DNA from: Leptospiraceae bacterium
GTDB taxonomy: Bacteria > Spirochaetota > Leptospiria > Leptospirales > Leptospiraceae
Length of the DNA stretch: 64,000 nucleotides
Assembly: GCA_016711485.1 (NCBI GenBank)
Contig: JADJSX010000014.1
Coordinates: 62,001-126,000 of the forward strand
Reading direction: 5' to 3'
Each line of letters opens with the position of its first letter. Position 1 is the stretch's first letter. Under the pieces are notes generated by a model. That model had not been told where the DNA came from, did no database searches, and saw only the letters and a list, made by a program, of their open reading frames with translations. Below are positions 19,103 through 27,422 of this stretch, in pieces. A program made the translations under genes and the position numbers.

Positions 19103-19164
19103 TGTCATGGTGAGCTTGTCCATGCTTAATAGAAATAGCACCCTTCGACACGCTCAGGATGACA
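19103..19164. repeat. REP-like inverted repeat
   Basis: TGTCATGGTGAGCTTGTC (19103-19120) and GACACGCTCAGGATGACA (19147-19164) are inverted copies with 15 of 18 positions matching; the second is preceded by CACCCTTC. Similar 'CCCTTCGACA..CTCAGG' palindromes occur between genes in many bacterial genomes. Here it sits at the broken 5' end of the kinase fragment. Confidence 0.6.
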
Positions 19165-19306
19165 ATTTACTAAAACCACTTTAGCTCAAGTATATATTGA
19201 ATTTCATGATATTCTGAGAAGTAATATTTCCTAAATCTAAAAAACAGTCTTTCAAAGAAAAATCTATACTATTTATAAAAGCTATTAAATTATAGTTGCA
19301 ATTTAT

Positions 19307-19335
19307 TTTACAAATACAAGAAGTATGTCTATAAT
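19307..19335 (+). promoter_or_regulatory. Sigma-70-type promoter of ahpC
   Basis: TTTACA (19307-19312), exactly 17 bp, then a perfect TATAAT (19330-19335). Transcription would begin near 19342, just ahead of the ribosome binding site AAGGAG (19350-19355) and the ATG at 19367. A leader of about 25 nt leaves no room for a riboswitch. Confidence 0.7.
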
Positions 19336-19366
19336 ACTATTAAATCAAAAAAGGAGATTTAAACAA

Positions 19367-19930
19367 ATGGCAAGAATCAATGATAGAATTCCGGAATTTA
19401 CAGTTCAGGCATATCACAATGGAAGTTTCAAAGCAGTGAGCGACAAAGATGTAGTAGGAAAATGGTCTATTTTCCTTTTTTATCCAGCAGATTTTACATT
19501 CGTGTGTCCAACTGAATTAGGGGACATGGCTGACCAATATGCAGAATTGCAAAAATTAGGAGTTGAAGTATATTCCGTTTCGACAGACACACATTTTGTT
19601 CACAAGGCATGGCATGATGCGAGTGAAACAATCAAAAAAATCAAGTTCCCAATGCTAGCAGATCCAACTGGAAAATTAACAAGAGGATTCGATGTAATGA
19701 TCGAAGAAGATGGAATTGCTATGAGAGGAACATTCTTAGTAAACCCAGAAGGAAAAATCAAAGCGATCGACATCACTGATGGCGGAATCGGAAGAGACGC
19801 AAGTGCAATGGTTCAAAAAGTCCAAGCAGCTCAATATGTTGCAAGTCATACTGGAGAGGTTTGCCCAGCAAAATGGAAACCAGGTAGCCAAACATTAAAA
19901 CCAGGATTGGATTTAGTCGGTAAGATTTAA
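19367..19930 (+). CDS. ahpC: Peroxiredoxin, alkyl hydroperoxide reductase C
   Basis: Typical 2-Cys peroxiredoxin that reduces H2O2 and organic peroxides in the cytoplasm. The 187-residue product has the peroxidatic cysteine in ADFTFVCPTE (C47) and the resolving cysteine in GEVCPAKW (C166), the same positions as in enterobacterial AhpC. The ATG at 19367 was chosen over one 14 codons upstream because AAAAGGAG lies just before it and the homologues begin here. It is followed by its reductase ahpF and the regulator oxyR. Confidence 0.96.
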   Translation: MARINDRIPEFTVQAYHNGSFKAVSDKDVVGKWSIFLFYPADFTFVCPTELGDMADQYAELQKLGVEVYSVSTDTHFVHKAWHDASETIKKIKFPMLADPTGKLTRGFDVMIEEDGIAMRGTFLVNPEGKIKAIDITDGGIGRDASAMVQKVQAAQYVASHTGEVCPAKWKPGSQTLKPGLDLVGKI

Positions 19931-19938
19931 GAAGATTT

Positions 19939-20093
19939 GCCTCAGAGGCACAGAGACACAGAGGTTTTTTATAAAATATTTTAAGATTACAGTTTTGAAA
20001 TAACAAACTATCAAATAGGAAAGCACGCAATTTGGAATATTTCAGTTGCATGCAATCCTAATTTTTTCTCTCCGTGTCTCTGCCCGTTTGTGG
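19939..20093. repeat. Inverted pair of 'cagagacacagag' repeats
   Basis: GCCTCAGAGGCACAGAGACA (from 19939) and, about 130 bp on, CTCTCCGTGTCTCTGCCCG (20068-20086) are diverged inverted copies of a widespread intergenic repeat. They frame the ahpC-ahpF gap, so the mRNA between the two genes could fold into a long stem, which might affect the ratio of the two proteins. Confidence 0.45.
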
Positions 20094-20123
20094 TAAATAG
20101 AAAGTATTAAGGAGGATAATACG

Positions 20124-21704
20124 ATGTTAGACAATGATTTAATTGAACAAATAAAAGGGTACATGGAAAGATTACAAAATAAAGTAGTCATTCGTATCAA
20201 TAAAGAAGAACACGAAAAACGAGAAGAGTTAGTGGAAATGCTTTCGAGTATTGTAAGCACTTCCGACAAATTGGAATTATCCGTAACTGATGTTCCACTT
20301 CGAAGTGGTGTGAGTTTTGATTTCGTAGTAAATGATAAACCTACAGGAATTACATTTAGTGGAATTCCGGGTGGGCATGAGTTTTCTTCTCTTATCCTTG
20401 CCCTGCTTCAATCCAGCGGTGTCCCATTGAAATTAGATGAGTCCCTCCAACAAATTATCAAAAGTTTTAAAACAGAAATGAAATTTGAAACCGTGGTTTC
20501 TTTAAGTTGCCACAATTGCCCAGAAGTCGTCCAAGCATTAAATCAAATTTCTATTCTAAATCCAAACGTAACGCATGAGATGATTGACGGTGGTGTTTAC
20601 CCAGAGTTAATCGCTGAAAGGAAAATACAAGGAGTTCCAACCATTTACCTCAACGGAAAACAATTCGGAAGTGGAAAAATGGAAATTTCTGAAATCATTG
20701 AGAAAATCAAAGAAATTACACCTACCGACGAATCAGTGTTACCCACAACCTCTTCGGATGAAATCCATGATGTAACGATTATCGGTGGTGGTCCTGCTGG
20801 AGTAAGTGCTGCAATTTATGCGGCAAGAAAGGGTCTCGATGTAATTATGATAGCTGATCGTGTCGGTGGACAAGTAAAAGATACGATGGACATTGAGAAT
20901 ATGATTTCTGTCGCTCATACCACAGGTCCAGTTTTAGTAAATTCCATGGAAGAACATCTCGGAAAATACAATGTGAAAATTCGTAAGAACTTAAAGGTAA
21001 ATTCTATTTCCGATGGAAGTGAATACAAATCAGTAGAATTAAACACAGGTGAAATTATAAAAACAAAAACCATTATCATCGCAACCGGTGCGAAGTGGAG
21101 AGAACTTGGAGTGCCGGGCGAAAAAGAAAATATAGGAAACGGGGTAGCGTATTGCCCTCATTGTGATGGACCTTTCTTTAAAGACAAAGACGTTATCGTG
21201 GTAGGTGGCGGAAACTCAGGGGTAGAAGCGGCACTCGATCTAAGTGGAATTGTAAAATCAGTTACTGTATTAGAATATATGTCCGAGTTCAAAGCAGACA
21301 AAGTTTTATTAGATAAAGTAAATACAACAAAAAATATCTATATGATGACTGAAATCCAAAGTAAAGAAATTTCTACTGAAAACGGAAAAGTGAGTGGGCT
21401 AAAATACATTAACCGCAAAGATAATTCGGAAAACTTTTTGAAGACAGATGGAATTTTTATTCAGATCGGGTTACTCCCGAATAGCTCTTTTGCGAAAGGT
21501 GTATTGGAATTGACCAAGTTTGGAGAAATCATCATTGACGATAAATGTAAGACGAGTGTTACTGGAATATTTGCCTGCGGGGATGTAACAACCGTTCCTT
21601 ATAAACAAATCATTATCTCGATGGGAGAAGGAGCTAAGGCTGGTTTGTCGGCATTTGAGTATATACTCATGCATACGAAAAAAGAAGAAAAAGTAGCAGC
21701 ATGA
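20124..21704 (+). CDS. ahpF: Alkyl hydroperoxide reductase subunit F
   Basis: Flavoprotein that passes electrons from NADH to AhpC. 526 residues: tandem thioredoxin-like N-terminal domain with CHNC (C129, C132, identical numbering to E. coli), FAD motif IIGGGPAGVSAAIYAA, thioredoxin-reductase centre YCPHCDGPFF (C344, C347), NAD-binding VVGGGNSGVEAA and the late FAD motif GIFACGDVTTVPYKQI. Ribosome binding site AAGGAGG lies before the ATG. The gene overlaps oxyR by 4 bp (ATGA). Confidence 0.97.
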   Translation: MLDNDLIEQIKGYMERLQNKVVIRINKEEHEKREELVEMLSSIVSTSDKLELSVTDVPLRSGVSFDFVVNDKPTGITFSGIPGGHEFSSLILALLQSSGVPLKLDESLQQIIKSFKTEMKFETVVSLSCHNCPEVVQALNQISILNPNVTHEMIDGGVYPELIAERKIQGVPTIYLNGKQFGSGKMEISEIIEKIKEITPTDESVLPTTSSDEIHDVTIIGGGPAGVSAAIYAARKGLDVIMIADRVGGQVKDTMDIENMISVAHTTGPVLVNSMEEHLGKYNVKIRKNLKVNSISDGSEYKSVELNTGEIIKTKTIIIATGAKWRELGVPGEKENIGNGVAYCPHCDGPFFKDKDVIVVGGGNSGVEAALDLSGIVKSVTVLEYMSEFKADKVLLDKVNTTKNIYMMTEIQSKEISTENGKVSGLKYINRKDNSENFLKTDGIFIQIGLLPNSSFAKGVLELTKFGEIIIDDKCKTSVTGIFACGDVTTVPYKQIIISMGEGAKAGLSAFEYILMHTKKEEKVAA

Positions 21705-22606
21705 CGCTTGTCCAATTAAAGTATGCAGTAACTCTGGAGAAGGTTAAGAATTTTGCGTTAGCAGCTACAGAGTTACTCATTGCCCAACCTACCCTCAGTC
21801 TTCAAATTCAAAAACTGGAGCGGTCGGTTGGGATTACCATCTTTGATAGAGCTACAAATCCGATTTCAGTAACAAACGAAGGAAAGGAATTTTTACAACA
21901 AGCAAGGGTAGTTATTTCAGAGTCCGAAAAATTAGAATACATGTACAGTCAAAAAGGCGATTCAATTTCGGGAGATTTACGACTTGGAATTATTCCAACA
22001 GTTTCAAGTTCTCTACTTATAAAAATTCTTCCGATAATGAATTCGAATTATCCTGATTTAAATCTTCGCATTTTCGAATTACCTACAAACCAAATCATTC
22101 AAAAACTTGAAAACAATGAAATCGATATGGGAATTTTAGCAACACCCTTAAATCAAAAAAAAATAAAAGAATATCCTTTGTACTATGAGCCATTTCAAGT
22201 ATACATTCCTTCCAATATCAAAATTAAATCGAAGGAAATGTCGATTGATGAATTACAAAATTATGAAATGGTTGTTCTAGGAGAAGAACATTGTTTTAGA
22301 GGACAGGCTTTAAAAGTCTGCAAGAATAATTCCTATGGTAGAATTGAAGCAGGAAGTTTTGAAACTATCAAAAAATTAGTCGATAATAATTTGGGGCTAA
22401 CACTACTACCCTACTTCGAAGAAGTTACAAAGAAAGAACAAATTCGTAATTTAAAGGATCCTGTTCCCGCAAGAGAAATCAGTATAGTTACCAGTCTTTC
22501 CTTTTTCAAAATGAATGTATTAAAAGTTATTAAAAAAGAAATTTTATCTCTAATTCCGAAAGAATTTCACACACGAAAAAATTTTCATATAATGGGAGTA
22601 GAATAA
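21701..22606 (+). CDS. oxyR: OxyR-type LysR regulator
   Basis: 301 residues: N-terminal winged HTH (about 1-60; FALAATELLIAQPTLSLQIQ) and a periplasmic-binding-type effector domain. Two cysteines, C198 and C207, lie in EEHCFRGQALKVC with the exact nine-residue spacing and local sequence of the redox switch in E. coli OxyR (C199, C208). The protein should sense H2O2 by forming a disulfide and activate ahpCF. It is translationally coupled to ahpF, so the regulator is made with its own target operon. Confidence 0.92.
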   Translation: MTLVQLKYAVTLEKVKNFALAATELLIAQPTLSLQIQKLERSVGITIFDRATNPISVTNEGKEFLQQARVVISESEKLEYMYSQKGDSISGDLRLGIIPTVSSSLLIKILPIMNSNYPDLNLRIFELPTNQIIQKLENNEIDMGILATPLNQKKIKEYPLYYEPFQVYIPSNIKIKSKEMSIDELQNYEMVVLGEEHCFRGQALKVCKNNSYGRIEAGSFETIKKLVDNNLGLTLLPYFEEVTKKEQIRNLKDPVPAREISIVTSLSFFKMNVLKVIKKEILSLIPKEFHTRKNFHIMGVE

Positions 22607-22685
22607 ATCTCATTTCGAAAAAAAAATTGGAGCAAACAAACTAATTTAGTGTAGTTTAAAATTCAGTAAAAGTAAATCCAAAGAT

Positions 22686-23597
22686 TTAGCTTTTCCGTTT
22701 TTTTAAAAACTCATACGCATCTTTTGCTTCGATGAATTTTTTATTCATGAGTTCGTAAATTTCCGGTTTTGCATTGTGAAATTTATCGGGATGATACATT
22801 ATCGCCATTTGTTTCCAAGCCTTTTCTAGTTCTTCTAGCGTATAAACTTCTTTCAGATTAAATAAAGCTAATGAGTTTTTATATTTTGAATTATCTATAT
22901 ACTCGGAATTGTACGATTGACCGCTATAATTTGCATTTGAACTTCGATTCGAACGAGCGTTAACATTGTATTTGGCTGTGCGTTTAATATTTTGCACATA
23001 AGATCCGGGTAAAGCAAATTGAAAACATAATCGATTGAATAATTCTTCTTCTGCATCAGTGACTCCTCCGTCAGCCAAAGCAACCTCATAAATCATAAGA
23101 AATAACATACTGGTAAGTTCCATTCGGGCTTCCCAACCTGCTAAATCTAAATGTTGAAAGTATAAGTTTACAACATCTACAAGTGATAAAAAAATCTGCT
23201 CTTTCGAAAATGATTGTATATGTTGTTTTGTATGACCTACAATGCGTGCAATTAAATTTTCATCTACTCTCCCCTGAAATTCTCTCTGTATCGCTTGACG
23301 TATTACTCTAATTTCTTGTTCCGATATTCTGCCATCCGATTTTGCAATATGGATACAGGCAGAAGCAAGGATGGCTGCATACTGTTCAATGATTGTATAA
23401 CCGCGGATTTCAGTTCGGATTAGATAAACCAGTCCATTCACATACTCTCGGTTATCCGGTGTAACATCTCCGCTAAGCTCATCTAACATTCTTCTGATAG
23501 CCATAACAACTAAAAATACACCTAAAATAAAAAATAGAATCTCGCGGGAATTTAATATCAAATAAATACCGACTATTGTGAGCAATAGATTAATCAT
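22686..23597 (-). CDS. TerB-like and J-domain membrane protein (DjlA-like)
   Basis: 303 residues. An N-terminal hydrophobic hairpin (about 2-34) anchors the protein, a TerB-like acidic helical domain follows (about 70-205; HIAKSDGRISEQEIRVIRQA and LADGGVTDAEEELFNRLCF), then a Ser/Asn-rich linker and a C-terminal J domain (about 240-303) with the HPD motif in AIMYHPDKFHNA. Domain order matches DjlA-type co-chaperones that recruit DnaK to the membrane. Transcribed alone. Confidence 0.85.
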   Translation of the reverse strand: MINLLLTIVGIYLILNSREILFFILGVFLVVMAIRRMLDELSGDVTPDNREYVNGLVYLIRTEIRGYTIIEQYAAILASACIHIAKSDGRISEQEIRVIRQAIQREFQGRVDENLIARIVGHTKQHIQSFSKEQIFLSLVDVVNLYFQHLDLAGWEARMELTSMLFLMIYEVALADGGVTDAEEELFNRLCFQFALPGSYVQNIKRTAKYNVNARSNRSSNANYSGQSYNSEYIDNSKYKNSLALFNLKEVYTLEELEKAWKQMAIMYHPDKFHNAKPEIYELMNKKFIEAKDAYEFLKKRKS

Positions 23598-23700
23598 CGG
23601 TATGTTCTACTTCCCTTTGTATTTGTTTTCGAGATATTTATAAAGTGAAACTTTTAAGTTGTTCGAAGAAATATCACTGTATAAAATTTTTAAATTCATT

Positions 23701-24180
23701 TTATATACTATAATATTTTCTGTAGAAATAAAGAAGCGGTCTTTTAGTTTCATCTGTGTAAGCATAATGCACCTTACCTACAATGATTGAATGATCTCCT
23801 CCATCATACACGTTTTCCAATGTACAATCCAAATGAGACAGAGAATTATTTAATAGTGGAGATTTTGTAACCTGGTGTGTGAATCCAACTTCATGAACCA
23901 ACGTATCTCTATCGGAATTCGAACTTGCAAATTGGTTTGATAAATTTTCTTGTTCAGCAGATAAAATATTGATCGCAAATTCTTTAATCTTTAAAATTTT
24001 ATCATGACTCGCTGCATTTTTCATTACAGAGAATAAAACTAAAAATGGATCTACTGAAAGGGAAGTAAAACTAGAAGCTGTCAGTCCCCCATAAATTCCA
24101 TCTTCTGAATAGGTAACAATGGTTACCCCCGAAGCCCAATGTCCCATTGCTTTTTTAAAATCGTCTTTTGTAATTGCCAT
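23701..24180 (-). CDS. Flavin reductase-like, FMN-binding protein
   Basis: 159 residues of the flavin reductase/NTAB family. The typical order is present: FKKAMGHWASGVTIVTY, GLTASSFTSLSVDPFLVLFS (flavin-phosphate loop), FAINILSAEQENLSNQFA, and a C-terminal DHSIIVGKV followed by PLLYFYRKYY. Such proteins supply reduced flavin to a monooxygenase or reduce flavins for general use. No monooxygenase partner is adjacent. Confidence 0.88.
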   Translation of the reverse strand: MAITKDDFKKAMGHWASGVTIVTYSEDGIYGGLTASSFTSLSVDPFLVLFSVMKNAASHDKILKIKEFAINILSAEQENLSNQFASSNSDRDTLVHEVGFTHQVTKSPLLNNSLSHLDCTLENVYDGGDHSIIVGKVHYAYTDETKRPLLYFYRKYYSI

Positions 24181-24331
24181 AGGTTAATCCTAATCAAATT
24201 CCATTCAAGTCAAATGAAAAAAACAAAACAATTTACAAATTACTAGTTCCTTTAATAATTTTTGGACTCTGATTTTTTTTTCTAGGCACTAGGATTAAGA
24301 CTCGTCTAATTGAATTAATCGGAAGTTTTAT

Positions 24332-26044
24332 ATGCCACACAATCTTACACTAATTACAACTATTGCTGCAAGTCTTGTGCTTTCCTTAGTGTTTGGATTT
24401 ATTGCTGTTAAACTCAGATTACCTGCTTTAATCGGTTACTTAGTTGCGGGAATTTTAGCAGGACCTGCAACGCCTGGATTTGTGGCTGATATAGAACTCT
24501 CAAGCCAATTAGCAGAAATAGGCGTTATGCTTTTAATGTTTGGAGTCGGATTACACTTCTCCATAGACGACCTTCTTGCTGTTCGAAAAATTGCCGTACC
24601 GGGAGCCATTCTTCGAATCGTAATCGCAACTCTTATCACAATATTTATTACAAAAATTTGGGGATGGAATATTGGAGAAGGATTAGTTTTTGGAATTTCA
24701 CTTTCTGTCGCAAGTACGGTAGTTTTACTTAAAGCATTAGAAAGTAGACATCTACTTGAATCGGTAAATGGAAGAATTGCAGTAGGATGGGTTGTAGTAG
24801 AAGATTTAGCAATGGTTTTAGTTTTGGTATTACTTCCTCCCCTTTCTGGTTGGTTAGGTGGTAAGGCTGTGGCTAATCCAGATATGTCGATACTAACCAC
24901 TCTCGGAATTACACTTGGAAAGGTTTCCATTTTTATATTACTTATGATGTTAGTAGGCAAAAGAGTATTTCCATGGCTTTTATGGCAAGTTGCAAGAACT
25001 GGATCAAGAGAATTGTTTACTCTTTGTGTAATTGCTGCAGCCGTCGGAATTGCATATGGATCTTCTTCGTTATTTGGAATATCATTCGCATTAGGGGCAT
25101 TTTTTGCGGGAGTAGTTTTACAAGAGTCAAATCTTAGTTATAGAGCGGCAGAAGAATCTTTGCCGCTTAGGGATGCTTTTTCAGTATTATTTTTTGTTTC
25201 GGTGGGTATGTTGTTTGATCCGCAAATAATCATTCGTGAACCTCTACGGGTATTGATAGTAGTTGCAATAATTATTTTAGGCAAGTCTGCATTTGTATTT
25301 TTTATTGTACTGGTATTTCGTTATCCATTAAACACAGCTTTGACTGTATCCGCTGGACTTGCACAAATTGGAGAATTTTCTTTTATTTTGGCTGGAATCG
25401 GCGTTTCTCTCAAAATTCTATCTAACGAAGGACAAAGTTTAATTTTGGCAGGCGCGCTAATATCAATTACCCTCAACTCACTAGTTTTTAAAGCAATTGA
25501 ACCGATTCAAGTCTGGGTTCGTTCTCGTTCAAAACTCGCAAATCTTTTAGAACGAAGCGATGATCCATTAGCAGAACTTCCAATGAGTTTTGATTCCGAA
25601 CATTTGACGGGACACGTTGTTCTTGTTGGATATGGTCGAGTAGGACGAAAGATTGCTTTAAGTTTGAATCAGGCCGGAGTTAAATATGTAGTAGCCGAAC
25701 AAAACCGAGAAATTGTAGAAAAATTAAGAGAACAAGGTTTCCCTGCAGTATCAGGAAATGCCTCCGAACCTGCAGTCTTAATCCAAGCACATATTGCCCG
25801 CGCACATACTTTAGCAATCGCGACGCCTGATACGTTTCAAGTTAGACAAATGATCGAAATTGCACGCACTTTAAATCCCAATATAAATACAGTCGTTAGA
25901 ACCCATAGTGAAGAAGAATCCGAACTACTTGAAAAAGAAAATGTAGGAAAAATTTTTATGGGAGAACATGAATTAGCTGCCAGTATGTCCCATTATATAC
26001 TATCCAAAATTACAGGCGGCACTAGAAGAGTAGATTTACAATGA
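24332..26044 (+). CDS. KefB/YbaL-type cation:proton antiporter with RCK domain
   Basis: 570 residues: about 12 membrane helices of the CPA2 exchanger fold (about 1-390), with LPALIGYLVAGILAGPATPG near the start, and a C-terminal RCK/TrkA-N domain (about 420-560) that opens with VVLVGYGRVGRKIALSL and binds NAD(H). YbaL/KefB proteins exchange K+ or Na+ for H+ and are gated by nucleotide or glutathione ligands. The stop codon overlaps the start of the chemoreceptor-like gene by 4 bp, so the next two genes belong to the same operon. Confidence 0.9.
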   Translation: MPHNLTLITTIAASLVLSLVFGFIAVKLRLPALIGYLVAGILAGPATPGFVADIELSSQLAEIGVMLLMFGVGLHFSIDDLLAVRKIAVPGAILRIVIATLITIFITKIWGWNIGEGLVFGISLSVASTVVLLKALESRHLLESVNGRIAVGWVVVEDLAMVLVLVLLPPLSGWLGGKAVANPDMSILTTLGITLGKVSIFILLMMLVGKRVFPWLLWQVARTGSRELFTLCVIAAAVGIAYGSSSLFGISFALGAFFAGVVLQESNLSYRAAEESLPLRDAFSVLFFVSVGMLFDPQIIIREPLRVLIVVAIIILGKSAFVFFIVLVFRYPLNTALTVSAGLAQIGEFSFILAGIGVSLKILSNEGQSLILAGALISITLNSLVFKAIEPIQVWVRSRSKLANLLERSDDPLAELPMSFDSEHLTGHVVLVGYGRVGRKIALSLNQAGVKYVVAEQNREIVEKLREQGFPAVSGNASEPAVLIQAHIARAHTLAIATPDTFQVRQMIEIARTLNPNINTVVRTHSEEESELLEKENVGKIFMGEHELAASMSHYILSKITGGTRRVDLQ

Positions 26045-26673
26045 AAAAATTTGATATTATAAATGAAATCAATGAATCAATAAAAATTATTCAAGAAACC
26101 TCCTTTCGAATTCGTTTATATGCCTTGAATAGTCAAATTGCCATTCTTTCCATTTCTTTTGGAATAGAAAAAAATTCTGGTTTTTCTGCTATTTCAAGTG
26201 AACTAATTAATATTAGTAAAGATTTTGAACATAAAGCTGAAGATCTTTTCCATATTTTATATGAATCTATACAACTAATTACGAAAGAACGTAAATTATT
26301 ACGAAATAGAATTTTTCATGAAAAAATATTGAATTCAAATAAATCGAATGCAAACAATATAAAATTTAACTCGGATGAGATTTCAAATCGAATATTTATA
26401 AAATCTAATAATGAATTAAATAAAATAACTTCAAAGTTCACAAACAATAATATTAAATTAAAAAAAATTATTATAGAAGCTGGAAAATTATGTAAATATA
26501 GTAAGCCTATTATTTTTTCTGTAAAAATTGAATCTGCTTATTTAGGTAAACATCTAAAAGTATTCACTCAATTAGCTGACGAACTAACTGAATCCATAAC
26601 AAAAATAGAATCTGAATTAAAAGAAATTCAAATTAAAAATATCTTATTACAAAATTTAGAAGGTAATCTATGA
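26041..26673 (+). CDS. Divergent chemoreceptor-like helical protein
   Basis: 210 residues, almost all alpha-helical, no signal peptide or membrane segment. Residues 18-58 (FRIRLYALNSQIAILS ... GFSAISSELINIS) line up with the signalling tip of methyl-accepting chemotaxis proteins (family pattern F.TNLLALNAAIEAARAGE.GKGFAVVA.E). The second half repeats a weaker version (IFSVKIESAYLGKHLKVFTQ LADEL). The residues that contact CheA/CheW in the tip (EAARAGE) are replaced, so kinase control in the usual way is doubtful. It overlaps both neighbours by 4 bp and is followed by an ODP-type di-iron protein, a combination known from oxygen-sensing chemotaxis in Treponema. Function is inferred. Confidence 0.55.
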   Translation: MKKFDIINEINESIKIIQETSFRIRLYALNSQIAILSISFGIEKNSGFSAISSELINISKDFEHKAEDLFHILYESIQLITKERKLLRNRIFHEKILNSNKSNANNIKFNSDEISNRIFIKSNNELNKITSKFTNNNIKLKKIIIEAGKLCKYSKPIIFSVKIESAYLGKHLKVFTQLADELTESITKIESELKEIQIKNILLQNLEGNL

Positions 26674-27422
26674 AAAAAGTATTTTCAATATATTCTGAAG
26701 CTGACCACACTTGGCAAATTATTACGAGAGATCCTGAGAAACCAAATTATCTAATCGATACAAATGAATACTTAATTACAAAAGGTAAAAATACTATTAT
26801 AACAGATCCGGGCGGAAGTGAAATTTTCCCTGCAGTCGTTAGTTCCCTTTCTACATCCATTAATCCCAAAAGTATAGAATATATATTCGCGTCTCACCAG
26901 GACCCAGATATCGTTTCATCCTTATCTTTATGGTTAGACATGAATGAAGAAATTAAATGTTTTGCTAGTCGTATCTGGACAAGTTTTCTTCCGCATTTTG
27001 GAGGAAATAATGAAACATTTATTTCAATCCCAGATAATGGGATGAAATTTAATTTTTATGATTTGGAATTAGAATTCGTTCCAGCGCACTACCTTCATTC
27101 GTCAGGTAATTTTCATATTTACGATTCAAAAGCAAAATTATACTTCTCAGGCGATATTGGAGCTGCACTCCTTCCTCATGACTATTTGGAGGAAAATGAC
27201 ATATATGTGCAAGACTTTGATAATCATATTCAATATTGTAAAGGATTTCATCAACGTTGGATGGGTTCCAATGAAGCTAAACTTGATTGGTGCGAACGTG
27301 TAAGCAAATATAATATTGACCTACTTTGTCCTCAACATGGACTAATATTTCGCGGTAAGGACGTTATGCGATTCATTAATTGGTTTTCGGAATTAAAAGT
27401 TGGAGTAATAAATGAAAGCTAA
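26670..27422 (+). CDS. ODP-type di-iron metallo-beta-lactamase-fold protein
   Basis: 250 residues of the MBL fold related to flavodiiron proteins but without the flavodoxin domain. Expected metal ligands are visible: H76, D78, D80 in ASHQDPDIVSSL, H140 in VPAHYLHSSGNFH, D162 in YFSGDIGAA and H223 in CPQHGLIF. The HxDxD form, in place of HxExxDH, is typical of oxygen-binding di-iron proteins that serve as O2 or Fe sensors for chemoreceptors. It overlaps the chemoreceptor-like gene by 4 bp. A sensing role is inferred; an O2- or NO-reducing role is the alternative. Confidence 0.8.
   Translation: MKKVFSIYSEADHTWQIITRDPEKPNYLIDTNEYLITKGKNTIITDPGGSEIFPAVVSSLSTSINPKSIEYIFASHQDPDIVSSLSLWLDMNEEIKCFASRIWTSFLPHFGGNNETFISIPDNGMKFNFYDLELEFVPAHYLHSSGNFHIYDSKAKLYFSGDIGAALLPHDYLEENDIYVQDFDNHIQYCKGFHQRWMGSNEAKLDWCERVSKYNIDLLCPQHGLIFRGKDVMRFINWFSELKVGVINES

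Noticed and set aside
19264..19295. CTAT/ATAG tetranucleotides upstream of ahpC as an OxyR binding site
   Set aside because: The elements are present, but the spacing does not fit ATAG-N7-CTAT-N7-ATAG-N7-CTAT; a 6-bp gap occurs where 7 is needed and the outer elements are missing.
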